DNA of 64,000 bases, from contig JAXGGA010005179.1 in the NCBI GenBank assembly GCA_038373865.1, positions 16,543 through 80,542 on the forward strand. The letters are read 5' to 3'. Each line of letters begins with the position of its first letter. Positions within the stretch are counted from its first letter, which is position 1. Positions 20,676 to 32,738 of the stretch are shown here, piece after piece. Below the pieces are notes generated by a model. That model was not told the origin of the DNA, searched no databases, and saw nothing but the letters and a program-made list of their open reading frames with translations. Made by a program: the position numbers and the translations under genes. This DNA is from Uloborus plumipes. Lineage: Eukaryota > Arthropoda > Arachnida > Araneae > Uloboridae.

Positions 20676-23600
20676 TTTATTCTACCTTTGTATAAAGTAA
20701 AACCATCCATTTTCAGAAAAAAAGATAAGTTCTGAATATTTCTGTATTACAGGAGCTCATTTAAATTGTGGCATATAAGAGAAAAATTCACAAAAACGTG
20801 CGAAATTAGCTTCTTTATCAAAGCAACAGCACGTGTCTCGAGAAGAGCCCGAAAGAAAAAGGTAAATATAAATAATAATAATAACAGTAGTGATCACAAA
20901 CTGCCTCCAATACCAGAAAAAGGTTTTAAAAGAAGAAATCTTTACTTGTTCAAAAGCGTTTATAAACGAAAAGCTTCAATGTTTTCCGTTCATTTCCAAT
21001 TGTTTTGAAGAAATCCGCGTTTCTTATGCCCTATGAAAAAACATTCGAAAAAAGTTTTAAATTTATCTAAACATGATGTTGATCCTTGCAAGATTCATAT
21101 CAATTTTTTAAGAAAAATATTTAAACAATTTATAAAATATCTACTTTTAGACTAGGATGATTATGATAGAAATAGATCTTGTTTCAATGAAGAAAATTTA
21201 ATTTTCCTGAAATTCTTCAAAATTAATTAGGATAAAATATGAAAATACATTTAGGTAACATGATAAAAAATAAAGATTTTCGATAGAGAAGTGCATTTCT
21301 CCTGGTAACAACAAACCTCACAAAAGATTCTCAACTCTTTCAAGATTCTTCTATCTCCGTCCTAAAACAACCGTATTTAGTTACACTAAAAATGTTTGGC
21401 ATTGTAATTTCTCTAGTTTTATTTATAAAAGTATTGTGCATCAAAAGACTTAAGCTTTAATCTCTCTAAAACCTCTTTCCTATAATGGGAAAACGTACTT
21501 GAAATCACAACTGATCTTTTATGCCTTATTGTAGACAAGAATGATTTGGAAAAAGAAAAAATAGAGTGCATAAAACTTTTGAAAACTTCGAATCTCATTT
21601 TTCTCCTTTTCGGAGTTGAAGAAAACTATACGTGTATTTTGTATCAAAATTATTATTTTTTCCTCTAAAAAATATATAAAAATATAAAAAACGGATTTAT
21701 ATATGCACATTTGTATGTTTGTTCCTTATACAAATCCAGTTTTTGTCGGATTTTCATCAAACTTGGCACAGAGGTTCCTTGATGAACTAGAATTCACATA
21801 GGCGGGGTTTCAAAAATTTTAAAAAATCCAAACGGCTCAAAATTAAATTTTTTTTGTCTCAAATGGCCGTTTTCTTTCAATTTTGAATAGATAGAAAAAT
21901 ATATTTTGAACAGATAAAATTAAGCACATTTAAATATGAGTATTTTCCAACAAAGATTACAATCAACAATGAATTATCATCTATTTCATTTAAGCATGAA
22001 ATAAATTAAACATAGTGTAATACCGGTTATAAGCTAGTAAATAAATAAACAAGTAAAACGTTACGTTTTATAAAATATAAACTTGCAAACACCATTTTAA
22101 GAGAATTGAATACTAAACTCTATACAAAAAAAAAAAATCAAATGTTTGCAGAAGAAAAACTATTACATGCACATTAATCTGAAGAACAAACACATGGTAT
22201 GGAGTGGTTTGTAATATCTAAATTTGCTGTTCAATTACTGTTTTTGATCTGAGAACCCATCAAATAACCGATTGAAGTGAAAAACCAATGGAAAAAAAGC
22301 ACGAATTATCATAAAAGTACAGCAAAAACTGTTTCAAGGCTTCAATAGGGCCTCTTCATCAGAGCAGGAAAGCTCAACACGTGAGCATAAGGAAAAAGTC
22401 GTGAGTCTGAGCTCTCTCACGACTTTTTCCTTCTATGTTCAACTTTTAATAATTAATTGAAAGCTCCACGCAAAACTTAATGGTGCTTCATTTTAAAATA
22501 ACTTCTTTAATTTTACAGAAAAATTGATTTTGATACTAACATAAAAAAAAAAAACAATATTTTCAGGAACTCTTCGATTTTCTCAGATCTCTGGTGATAA
22601 AAAAAAGAAAAAAGAGATGTGGTGTAGGCGGTTTTTATTTGTTTCTCCATTTTTTTCAGTGAAAAGATTACATTTTTTTGCTAACACTAATGCTTAAAAA
22701 AGATTTTTATTCTTAAATAACAAAACATTAAAAAAAATCTTTTTCGCACATATCTTCCCCACAAAGTTTGTTTAAAGCAAATTCGCATTTAGTTCACGAT
22801 TTGTTCATGATTAGCTGCAGGCGCGAATGCTAGTTTTCTTTTTTTTTTAACAGCACGCAAAAAATTTTAGTAGGAAACATAAATCTGTTTTTTTATTTAT
22901 TCATATTCTAATTTACAAGTTTTTTTCCATTAATGTGAATCGAGGAAATAAGTCTTATTTAACGAGATTTTTTACATCCTTCGAATTCCCTTACAAGCGC
23001 TATTGCTAAGTTATATAGAAATGCTCAAAATTAAAAAAATAAAATAAATGAAAAAGTGAAGTATGTAGGTGACGAGTTCTTCCCCGAGGTGAAAATATTT
23101 GAAAAAAGAAAGGGTGTGCTTGGATCGGACTATTTCTTCCAAAGTAATGAGGGGAACAACAGACAGATTGATCGACAGACACAAGTTCCCTCACCACAAA
23201 TCCTCCTTCCAAATTTTTATTTTTCAATGAATGAATTAAAATGGAACACTCCCATAGGAACGCAATCACTGTGACCACAGGTCTACGCATGCACTGCACA
23301 TTTTTCAATAATAAACTTAATGTTTTAGCTACCTATTTTGAGATGTATTCAGACTCCTCTTATGCTTTTTCTTTTTTCTTTCCTACACGGGCAAAAAAGG
23401 GTAAGCATGTACGTTGCGTTATTGAAAGTTATTTTTTGTCTTTTTGTATACTGCAGAAATTTATGTTCAGAAAGTAATAAAATTTCGTTTTGGTAAAATT
23501 TTATTAAAAAATGTAATTTATTACATATCGTAGCTTTACATATATTATGTACATTCATATTGCCTGACTAAACAACTTGATTAAATATAATAATAATTTA

Positions 23601-24060
23601 TAAAACAGGTGTTTTTTTTTTTTTTCAAAAATCGTAACAGTTTAGATTTTTGAACTACCAACGGCTCCAATTAGTTTGGATTTTTGACGCTCTGCTGTGT
23701 AGGAAAACTATTAATACACATGTCAAGACACAATAATAAATAGATATGTTTTGGTGATAAAAATATATAGTATTGCTTTTTAACCCAACTAATAAATTAA
23801 AACCAAAATTAAATTTATGAAATTTGATTATTTCGAAAATGGAAGAGAGGAGAGCAAAACCATTCATATATCAAGAAAGGAGACACAGGTATTAAAGGTT
23901 TGGAAACCAATTTTATGTAATCCCTTTGTAACAAAATATACCATGGCGAGAGGGGGTCGGTTGGAAACCATAGGTGGTCACTGTGACCTCCCGAAAAATC
24001 CTCATTTGGTAAATTTATAAACATCATTGTATTTTTTTAATGATACCTAATCTTTTTTTA
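20676..24060. other. intergenic, no gene seen
   Basis: AT-rich. The stretch 21715-21850 (gtcggattttcatcaaacttggcacag) resembles a common retroposon segment but cannot be delimited. A hairpin at 22386-22437 is listed separately. Small ORFs near 23000-23560 exist on both strands without recognisable content. Confidence 0.5.
22386..22437. repeat. hairpin, about 20-bp stem
   Basis: cataaggaaaaagtcgtgag pairs with ctcacgactttttccttctatg around a 10-base loop; two bases are unpaired near the base. Confidence 0.85.
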
Positions 24061-24199
24061 GATATAGTATGTATGTAGGTAGTAGTGTGCGCCTGTGGGG
24101 TAGAGTGTCTCTCTTTATTTTATTAGTTATCACATTCGGAAAATTTGGAATTATCTCCCTCCTAAACCTCCAATTTCTGGGCGCCCTTGCTACCGGTGT

Positions 24200-24210
24200 T
24201 GACCTTGACC
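24200..24210 (-). promoter_or_regulatory. candidate FTZ-F1/ERR-type nuclear receptor site
   Basis: tgaccttgacc is the reverse complement of GGTCAAGGTCA, which contains the extended half-site TCAAGGTCA used by monomeric nuclear receptors. It lies about 260 bp upstream of the orcokinin TATA box. A single site like this can occur by chance. Confidence 0.35.
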
Positions 24211-24357
24211 GGATTCTTACCAATCCTATCATAGAAATCTCATCATATAAACTGACATAATTTAGTTTTCCCGTAAGACCCCAACTCCCAAGATCCATCT
24301 TGGAATCTGAACTTTCGGAAATTTCTCAAGCCATTAAAAAATAAAGTTTTCCCCGCA

Positions 24358-24556
24358 AACGTCACGTGAACGTCACGAGCAAGAAGAGGCGTGTCCAAGC
24401 TCCCTGCCCCCTGATTGGCCGAAACCCCGCGAACGGTGGGCATCAGACACCCTCCGATGGAGGCGCCCCGTATAAAATTCGTCGGCCGCCTCTCCGTTCT
24501 TCCCATTTTCCGCCGAATCAACTGGTGTCATTAGGAGGAGAAAGAATTTTTCCCAG
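24358..24556 (+). promoter_or_regulatory. orcokinin promoter and 5' untranslated region
   Basis: In order: aacgtcacgtg (24358-24368) and aacgtcacg (24369-24377), two CRE-type half sites of which the first overlaps a CACGTG E-box; an inverted CCAAT box (ATTGG, 24414-24418); a TATA box tataaaa (24471-24477); then about 50 bp of leader after a predicted start near 24500. The segment 24358-24510 is clearly GC-richer than its surroundings. CRE elements are common in neuropeptide promoters, so cAMP/Ca-responsive expression is plausible but inferred. Confidence 0.75.
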
Positions 24557-24622
24557 ATGTATCTCCACGTCTCTGCATTCCTTGCTGTTGTGTTCCAGTA
24601 TGTTCTCTGCCTACCCAATCAA
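24557..24622 (+). CDS. orcokinin precursor, exon 1 (signal peptide)
   Basis: The ATG at 24557 opens 22 codons beginning MYLHVSAFLAVVF and ending LCLPNQ, a typical secretory signal with a hydrophobic core and a likely cut after Cys18. The frame ends exactly at a strong donor (caa|gtaaga at 24622/24623), phase 0. It lies 86 bp after a TATA box and is too short to appear in a conventional ORF scan. Its link to the orcokinin exons is inferred: it is the only good promoter plus signal-peptide exon found upstream on this strand, and its splice phase matches exon 2 (and exon 3). The intron that follows is about 22.5 kb. Confidence 0.8.
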
Positions 24623-24843
24623 GTAAGAATGTTTAGAATAGATATCCAGAGTAAAATAGAGTAATCGCTTTTCTGCAGGTATTTTTATCCTCTTTAAAGA
24701 GGGGAAAGAAACCAATTTGTGCTGTATAGTTTTTGAGGGGGAGGAGAGAGGAATTACCAGCGTTTAGTATCAAAGAGTTGTTATTTAAAATTTTACAAGA
24801 GAGGCAAAAATGTTTCACGCTCTGTCTACTTGTTTTTTTTAAG

Positions 24844-25028
24844 ATGTCGGCCCCGCTTAATCAGGTAACGGATAAACAAATACCCCGCTTATACGAATAA
24901 AAAACATCCTGGAATGGAATATTTCTCCATGCCATAGACGCAATGTTAAAGATCCCCGCTTAAACAAATACCCCGCTTAATCGAATAATATTTCTTGGAA
25001 CCGACAGTATTTCCTTAAGCGGGGCCCA
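24844..25028 (+). mobile_element. Tigger-like MITE (ccccgctta family), copy 1
   Basis: About 185 bp with ccccgcttaa motifs at both ends and inside. An inverted copy of the whole unit, clearly alignable along its length, lies at 26777-26943. The pair may be two separate insertions or the long terminal repeats of one 2.1-kb element. Confidence 0.8.
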
Positions 25029-25090
25029 CAGCATTATATGTTTTTTAGAGAAACATTCAATGTACGATTTGATATTTTGTTTTTTTTTAA

Positions 25091-25398
25091 CCCTTATTAT
25101 GCCCTGACGTTACTCAGAAGTACCACTTACATTAATTTAGTATTTATTGTGAATCCAATATGGCTGGAATACTGCTGGTACTTGAAAGTACCGTTCCTTG
25201 TACTTTGCTGAGAGGCCAACAGTTGGTGTCAGCAATCGAAAGTAGTTTTCTTAGCGGCTAGTAACGGTTCTAGGACATAAGTCCTAGTGATTGTCCTTTA
25301 TACTGTGTACAAATGTTATTTGTTGTATTTTCAACTAAGAAAAACATTTTTTTTTTTTTTTGAAAATTCATTTACAAATTAATTTAGGGCATAAAGGG
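25091..25398. mobile_element. piggyBac-type MITE, 308 bp
   Basis: Flanked by TTAA (25087-25090, 25399-25402). Ends CCCTTATTATGCCCT and agggcataaaggg are inverted repeats. The inside has repeated 'gaagtacc/gaaagtacc' strings. No transposase. Confidence 0.9.
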
Positions 25399-25402
25399 TT
25401 AA

Positions 25403-26776
25403 ACAAGCAGCCGGCTTCATTTTACTTTTATTTCCTAATTTCCCATTAAAATTCCAATTAAATGTCATGCTCGAAGAGCAATTTAGTAAACTAATGCTGT
25501 TGATGTTATCCGTATTTTTTTTTACAGTGGCCAATGGCCATATGATAAAAGGATGTTTTAAGATAGTTTTGAAGCAAAAGCGGTTTTTGACTTCGGTTAT
25601 CTACCTGATTGGGAGGAATTTGTTTCCGTGATAGAATAAGTAAAAAAGTATCAAATTATGAAAAGTAAAAACAAAATCACTTTTGAAAATCCATGGACAA
25701 GTTGGTTTCGATACTGAAGGCCTCAATTAAATATTTAACCTTTTCCTACCTTCTTTTAACTGATAGAGCATAATTCTGAAAACATCTTGTATCATTTTTT
25801 GATCCACTGGAGAGAAAAATGTGAGTGGAAGTCAATTATTTTTTTGTTTCAAAGATAATCCTCGTTTTACTAATTAAATCATTTAAAAGCTCCACTGGAA
25901 AAACTACTTAAATTCATTTGATGAAAGTTTTGTTTTATATTGTATTCATTCATTTTATTAAAAATGATTATTTTAACTAATCTAATTATTGTAATCAGAC
26001 ACTATTTTATCCATAATTATTTTTTAAAATTTAGCTCACTTTGTAATTGCATATTTATTAGTAGGTAAACTTAGGTTGTCGGTCTATAAGATTGAGCTTT
26101 CGCTGTTTTTCCAGTGTGCAAGGTGTAGAATTAATTATTTTGCATGTTCTGTCACTCATTTTACTCAGAAAAGAACAAAAAAAATAATAATAATAATAAT
26201 AATTAAAGAAAAAAAAGGCAAACTGAATTGAGGAGGCAGAAAGTGTAAGTATTTTATTTAGGTAATCTTAAACTACTCAAAAAGATACAGAAGAAATTCG
26301 CACCCTCTAAACAGCATCCATTTTACTTTTAAACATTTTTTATGATGGCGCAAAAAAGATTTACATTATTATATGTAAGCGCGAATCAATATCAGTAACA
26401 AATATGAAGTTAGGTAGATTCAAAGCTTACAACTTTTCCTTCTTCAAAGGAATGATATTTGTAATACGAATAGATACGAGTATTATGCTGCTTGGCCACT
26501 GGTTAACCTTTTGGGGGGAAATGTCCGCTTTTGGCAAAAAAAAAAAAAACTCTTCGTATCATTGTGAATTTTTTCAATATACTGTTGCAGTCATTACGCA
26601 TATTTTCATTATTATTATTATTATTTTTTTTTTTTTTTTCATTTTCAAAAAGTCACGGTTACTGCTCGGATGAGCCGTACTGTGGCGTACGTGCCGCAGG
26701 ACGGCCATCCTTGGCTAAAAGAAAAAACATTTTCTCTAATCGAGAAATAATCTAGTATTTTTAAAAAATGAAGGTA
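25403..26776. other. orcokinin intron 1, no gene seen
   Basis: AT-rich with A and T tracts (26172-26216, 26611-26642). A TTAA-cctttt junction at 26504 and the string gtacgtgccgcaggacgg near 26688 hint at another decayed piggyBac-type end. Confidence 0.45.
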
Positions 26777-26943
26777 CTGTCGGCCTCGCTTAAACGAATA
26801 CTGTCAGTTCCACGAAATATTAAAACGGGGTATTCGATTAAGCGCGGATCTTTAACATTACGTCTATGGCATCGGTTCTGAGATATTTTATTCGTATAAG
26901 CGGGGTATTCGTTTATCTGTTACCCGATTAAGCTGGGATGATA
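26777..26943 (-). mobile_element. Tigger-like MITE (ccccgctta family), inverted copy 2
   Basis: The reverse complement aligns with 24844-25028 over its full length (shared gataaac-aataccccgcttatacgaataaa and gccatagacg-aatgttaaagatc). Confidence 0.8.
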
Positions 26944-28082
26944 GTATATCTATATATGTATCAGTGTTATCCTTCTTTCTCCCAAACGCCAATGAACTGA
27001 CCATCTAGCCAGGTATCGATAGAGTTAAGATAGTTTAGGTAATTTTTATGTTTAGATAATTTTTCAAGCTTTATGCAGACTAATTTATATCATTTTATGA
27101 TTTTAATTAATGGAGATATCAATAAAAAACGTATTTTTTCTTCCTCGGAACTAGTTCGGACGACCCGGAAGTGTTTGAAAAATGACTCGAAAAAAATTTC
27201 GAATTCTGCTTGACAAGTGTGCAATAATTTTCAACACGGAATTAAAGTCACTTTGGTAGCGTGAATTTTTCCAGTAATTTAAAGCACGTTGTTTTGATAT
27301 TTGGCAGACACAGGTAAAGTCGATGTCCGAAAATGGGAGTTGCAAAAAATGGAATATTTCTAGAGGTGAATCGGGCTGAAAATAAATGTATCGCTCGTCG
27401 ACGAATGCAGCGCCACATGTGGTAAATGGAGAGAAGCCCCCGAAGTACACTGCTGGTAATGAAAGGATTTTAGAGGTGTACTTCGGGCGGTGTACACCAA
27501 TCCGTCACAGACGGAGCTGCCAAGGTGGTCACCGAAGGTGGCTAGCAAAGCATAGACATCCTGTGATGCTACGAAATAAAAATGAGGAGTTTTGAAACAT
27601 TTAAAATTTTAATTTTATGGTTCAGTTTTGCATTAGGTTCATTAAAACAATTCACTTGACTAAATATTCCTCACGTGGCTCAATCTGGATAACTTTGAGC
27701 CAGGAAAATAATTTATTTTAAATGTTTTTTGTCATTATTGATTTTAGTTTCAGTAGTCAATACAATACTTACCAAGAAACCCTAAAATAGTGCAAAAATA
27801 AAAAATATATAGCATAATATAGAAATTAGCTCCTTGAAAAGTTTGTATTTTATCAAATTTTCAATATTTTAATCTCAAAGCTCAGAAAATATTTGCCTTG
27901 TATGCTGTCACGTTTTCAAAAAGTTTGGCAATGTTTCTTGGCTTGTTATGAGACGAAACTTACAAAGACTTTTTCCCGAAACTTTTTCTTTCTTTTCCTT
28001 TTTGAGAGGAACTGTTATATCTATGTGAATATATATAATACTTCTATGAAAACCTATTGAATGACATAACTAAATAAAACTC
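26944..28082. other. orcokinin intron 1 stretch
   Basis: Apart from the doubtful ORF at 27151-27450, AT-rich sequence with nothing recognised. Confidence 0.45.
27151..27450 (-). CDS. unrecognised 99-residue ORF in orcokinin intron 1
   Basis: Opens MYFGGFSPFTTCGAAFVDER and ends TLPGRPN-stop. The DNA is less AT-rich than its surroundings, and an overlapping frame (27360-27548, minus) is also open, so it may be a piece of a decayed mobile element. No domain, signal peptide or splice partner was recognised. A 12-bp inverted pair (cccgaagtacac / gtgtacttcggg) lies at 27437-27490. Confidence 0.2.
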   Translation of the reverse strand: MYFGGFSPFTTCGAAFVDERYIYFQPDSPLEIFHFLQLPFSDIDFTCVCQISKQRALNYWKNSRYQSDFNSVLKIIAHLSSRIRNFFRVIFQTLPGRPN

Positions 28083-28233
28083 ATTTTTAGAACTTAAAGC
28101 TTATTTCCAGAGTTTTACGATAAAAGATAATCGTAAAATATTAATTATATTAATATAAATTTTTAGAACTTAAAGCTTATTTCCAGAGTTTTAGGATAAA
28201 AGATGATCGTAAAATATCCCCCCCCCCCCCCCC
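28083..28233. repeat. 76-bp tandem duplication followed by a run of 16 C
   Basis: atttttagaacttaaagc starts at 28083 and again at 28159; the two units differ at only a few bases. The second unit ends in sixteen consecutive C (28218-28233). Confidence 0.95.
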
Positions 28234-28778
28234 ACCTTCTTCCATCATTTGTTGTTGATCACTAAATGCATACAAAGTTAAAGTTTTACTGGAAATAAGT
28301 AAGGTGAAACTTATCATTTTTGGACAAAAGTTACACAACAATTCTTTAGAAGTTTTTTATCAAGTCAAAAAAAGAAGAAAAAGATGTTGTAAATTTTCCA
28401 GATATTTTAGCTTTTTGTGTGCTATACATAAATAGTAATACGTTTTTGAAATTTAAGCATTATATTTGATAGAAAAAATTTCATGGTTTAAAAAAAAGTC
28501 AAACCAGACAATTAATTTAGCAGAACGTGCCCAACGTTTCAATTGGCAGCATAACACCCCTGGTATGCCCGTTTAAAACTACTCTGAGCTAAGAAGAGAA
28601 CGGTCGATGTATTTTCTCAACTTCCTCAAAAGAAAAAAAAAGGTTCACTTAATGGAAACACTTTAGTAGATAAAAGATCGTTATGTGTTCGTGAAAAGAT
28701 AGCATAAATCAGTCGCCATAAAGGATGCTAGCTTGACAGTAGCTGGCCAAAAGTACAAGCACTGCTATTTTAATACAT

Positions 28779-29330
28779 AACTAGCTGTTTGGCCCGGCGT
28801 TGCACGGGCTACCTCTGAACAAAAAATGTTCAAAACTTATATATTTCATATAAGTCGGCGTCTTACTAATTTTCTTCACACAGGTTATTTTATTTTTACT
28901 TTTCAGCGTATAATTTATTACTATATATTTATCATATACATATATAGCGTGATTTTCAACTAATTTATATTTCAAAAAAAATTCAGCTGCTCGCCATAAA
29001 ATACAACGTACGTGGCCCGCTAATGAGTTTCATGTTTGATTTAGTTGAGCCTTCATTCAAAATTCTCATTATCATTGCTGTTTCATATCAACCAAGTTTT
29101 ATAATAATGTGTGGATTTCATATTTAATCAAATCGCTTTAAATTCGAGCAAAAATTTGAAGATTTTTCTTAATTTCTTCATAATCCCTTTATCAAACCTT
29201 ATATCAGTTTAAATTAATGAAGCCTGAAAAAATACGAATCTATCGGTATCTGGTTCGAGTTCATTGGCATTCAGGACAAAGAAGCAGGACATAGATAGAA
29301 AGATACACAGTTTTTAATATAAGTAGATTA
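28779..29330. mobile_element. retroposon-like repeat (GCCCGGCGTTGCACGGG end), copy 1
   Basis: Begins aactagctgtttggcccggc and ends ttttaatataagtagatta. Similar 5' ends (tacccgtgca; gcccggcgtcgcgcggg) occur at 30900 and 61492. Similar arthropod repeats are usually RTE- or SINE-like retroposons. Class uncertain. Confidence 0.5.
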
Positions 29331-30476
29331 ACCACGGTTATCGACGATTTGACGATAGAAGTCAGATGAAGTCCTGAGTTAACAATAGTTTAACTGCTAG
29401 CGAATCAGAGAAAACAACTTGGAAGTAAGCTTCAAAAATTACGGTAGCTTTGAGTTCAAGTTAATGGAAATGTCAAATTTAGTAAGATTACACGAGATTT
29501 GAAACATATAAGAACAAAAAAAATAAAAAATAAAAATTAAAACTTGGAACAAATCCCAAACTCGTATTTTTTTTCTGGACAAATACTGCAAACACGTGTT
29601 TCAGTATTAGAAGGTACGCCTTATTCAATGTAAAATTTTGAGCTTATGGATGGAAAAACATCCGACAAAACAGGCAAATAAGCAAGCCTTTTGCTTACTA
29701 GGGAACCAAACGACTAGTGTAATAACGAAAAAGGTTCAACTAGTACTAATTGAAAGAGCATTCCCAGATATATTTGTGAAGCAAAAATTATGTGCCCTTA
29801 TTCACCCGATCGAGATATAAGATCTTAAAATTTTGCAAAATTTTACGAAAAGCGCTAAATTTACAGATTTGAGGAGAAATGGATCACATTATTTCACCGT
29901 CTGCAAGAGCAGGGCATTTAGCAACGAATCATGTGAAAGATGTCTGCCATTACTTACAGAAACACGCTAAATTTGGATATTCTTCTAAAATTTCGGTAAA
30001 CTTTAGGACCTCATATTTTGATAACTGTCACGAGAGCAAAAATGGTGGCTTCCAGAAATATGTTTTACAATGCTCTTTTGATTGCGATGTATTTAACTTT
30101 TATTTCATTAAAACACTTTTGTATGGTTTCCTGGCTAGATCAGCTTTTTCCGACCTTGAAAATCTCAAACGAACTTTTTTTGACAACTTCCATGTTCCAG
30201 GAATCTTAACAATCCTTGACAAATACTTCTCCAAAACTTTTTTTTGGTTCCTTTGAAGTCAATACTTGAATTGAATGATTAATGCATACAAAAAAAGTCT
30301 CTTTTGGGAGCAACTTGAAGGCAGTATTATGATGACATTATTCAGAAAAAGAACGACGTTGAAAAATATTCTTTCTTTCAGTGGTCATAAATAACTGTCA
30401 AAATATCTTAACAGTTAATATAAATGGTAATAAAGATAAGACGCAATTATTTCTACCCCTATTAAAAATAAAAATG
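29331..30476. other. orcokinin intron 1 stretch, no credible gene
   Basis: Includes a diverged piece of the 7082-7225 MITE family at 29581-29650. The 125-codon plus-strand ORF at 29879-30256 has no recognisable features. Confidence 0.45.
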
Positions 30477-30635
30477 CACTCGAGTCTCGATAACTCGAAG
30501 TCCCGAGGGACAGACGCAAAGCTTCGAGTTATTGGTATGTAAAAATAAATGAAGTGCCTATAAACTTCTCGAGAATTTGGAGCCCTATGAAAACTTCCGA
30601 GATAAAGATACATTCAAGTTATCGAGACACAACTG
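30477..30635. mobile_element. Tigger-like MITE with ctcgataactcgaa ends
   Basis: The left gtctcgataactcgaag and right cttcaagttatcgagacacaactg regions pair as inverted repeats across 159 bp. The right end is followed by TA. An extra tcgagttatt motif lies inside. Confidence 0.75.
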
Positions 30636-30697
30636 TAGCTTATTTTTAATATGCTTTCATTAGCTTCACATGTGGGTTTGTTTGTTAGTTTGTTTGT

Positions 30698-31630
30698 TTG
30701 TATGTATGTAACTCTGAATAAAAGGTAAAATTCACGTTCTTTACAAATATAAAAGTAACATATTTAATACTATAATTAATTCTAAAGTCCAAACTATATT
30801 GCATGTTGATGTATTATAAGTGTTTCAGTTGCTTGTATGTAACTCTGAATAAATGATAAATTTAAGTTCCTTGCAAATATAAAAGTTATATATTTAATAC
30901 TAACGTGCGATACCCGTGCATTAAATTGAAGTCAACTGAATAAATTTAAATTCTCTTCAACAGTGCAAAGAAAAATTATATTCTTTAATTCAAATGTGCT
31001 CCACAACCTTTTAAATTCCACTAAAAGTCCTGTTAAAGTTTAAAACAATTCGCCGAATAAATGAAAAAGACATCAACTTAAGTAAGTACAGGAGATACTA
31101 ATTACTCAAATTTAGTTACTTTTCAAGGCTGAACTCTATACGCAAATTTAAACCACCGAAGAAAAAGCAGTTTGTCTGGAAAATGGATCTAGTACTAGTG
31201 TTTCAATTTTGGGTATAGAGTTAGGCCTTGAAAATGGACTATATTCGATTAATTAATATCGCCTGTGCTAATTAACGGAGAGAAATGTGCTAAAACTGTT
31301 CTTTTTCAGAAAAAAAAACCCTTTCCAGCGACGTATAATGTTAAGGGGTGGGGGAAAGTTTCCCCCTCAGTTAGGCGGGATACACCAAAAGTGAGACTAA
31401 TTAATTAATTTAAAAATAACTAACTCGAAATATATAATTCGTCCTTCGAGGTTCAGATCACGGGGATCCTTTCGAATTTTGTGCCAAGTTTCAGGTCTGT
31501 AGGTCCTGAGGTGGCTTCTAGCCATCGGTTACAAACATACATACAAACAGAGCCCGTCATCTTTATATATATAGATTATTATAGTACAAAAGGCTAAACT
31601 ATATTACATGTTGATGTATTATAAGTGCAT
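30698..31630. mobile_element. retroposon-like repeat, copy 2, with flanking direct repeats
   Basis: The body runs from about 30900 (taacgtgcgatacccgtgca) to about 31577 (catctttatatatatagatt), with a tail containing catacatacaaacag. Two duplications surround it: gtatgtaactctgaataaa at 30708 and 30836, and aaactatatt-catgttgatgtattataagtg at 30790 and 31594. They suggest the insertion and an older local duplication are mixed. Confidence 0.5.
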
Positions 31631-32738
31631 GTAAACTTAGCAGATATTCAATTTTTTTCTCTTTTAGTTTGATTAACTCTTGAAGCGTATTTTTTAGTTT
31701 TTTTAAACAAAATTTAATTATTTACGTTAAATAACACTTGTGCTTGTAAAGCCTTCAACGCTGGTGTGTAAGGTATAAATAAAAGTCAGTATACTATCAT
31801 CAAATTTTTTTTATTTAACGTAGTTTAAACTAAAACTAAACAATTCCACTTGTAAATGCATTGAAATCATTAATAAAATGGTTTAGTATGAGTGTAACCA
31901 ACACGAAAAGACATTATTATTATAATCGAAGCATAGATATCATCTGCAAAACAAATTACCAACACATTATTCTAGATAATTGAAGTATCAGTTGGAATAA
32001 CAATAAAAATATACTATTCCACTTTCTGTGTTTCACCACTTGTACACTCTTTGAGAAAAACAGTTAATTGTTTTAAGCAGATGCTAATACTTAAATTCGG
32101 TTAATTACCAAATAGCGTGTGTAATTTGATTTTGTTTCAGTTCGGCCGCAAATATTATTATTCAAAGAAACATTTCAAAAAGAAACATTTTTTAAACAGA
32201 ACGACGGTCTGTTTGATCCTCACCAAGTTGATTCACTGCTGCCATTCTATAAAAATATCTTTATTAACAAAAATAATTGAATTAGCAACTAAGCAAAGCA
32301 AAATAATTCTTGACTCAATGAATATAATTTATTTTCATTGAAACGTCATGGTAAAAAAGGGGAAAGCCTGAATGAGCTTTCTCGTCAAACAGTTTTGAGA
32401 AAGTTGTTTTACTAAATTATCTTTCATTTTTCTTCTGGATCATAGAACATTTTGGATTTTTCTGCTATCTGACGTTTTTGTTGAATAGAGAGAAAAAAGT
32501 GAATTTTTTGCATTAAATATACTAAACTATTCTATTCCTGTTAGGAAATATTTATTAGTTTCTTATGAAAGTAATTTTCTCGTGCTATAAAAAGCATGAT
32601 TTTCTGCTATCAACCGAAACCTATACAAACATTCATCATTTCTGGGGGAAAAAATATTCTACTTTTCCCAATTTTTACATCATATGAATCCTTGGGTAAA
32701 ATAATTTATCTTCAAGAACCGAATTTTGTTTTTTGCTA
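31631..32738. other. orcokinin intron 1 stretch, nothing recognised
   Basis: AT-rich. The ORF at 32117-32341 is Lys/Phe/Ile-rich low-complexity translation with no domain. Confidence 0.45.

Noticed and set aside
23006..23308. Overlapping ORFs on both strands near 23.0-23.5 kb
   Set aside because: No domains, no consistent splice sites, and both strands equally open; treated as chance.
29879..30256. 125-codon plus-strand ORF
   Set aside because: No signal peptide, domain or repeat; composition typical of chance AT-rich translation. Left as an unassigned intron stretch.
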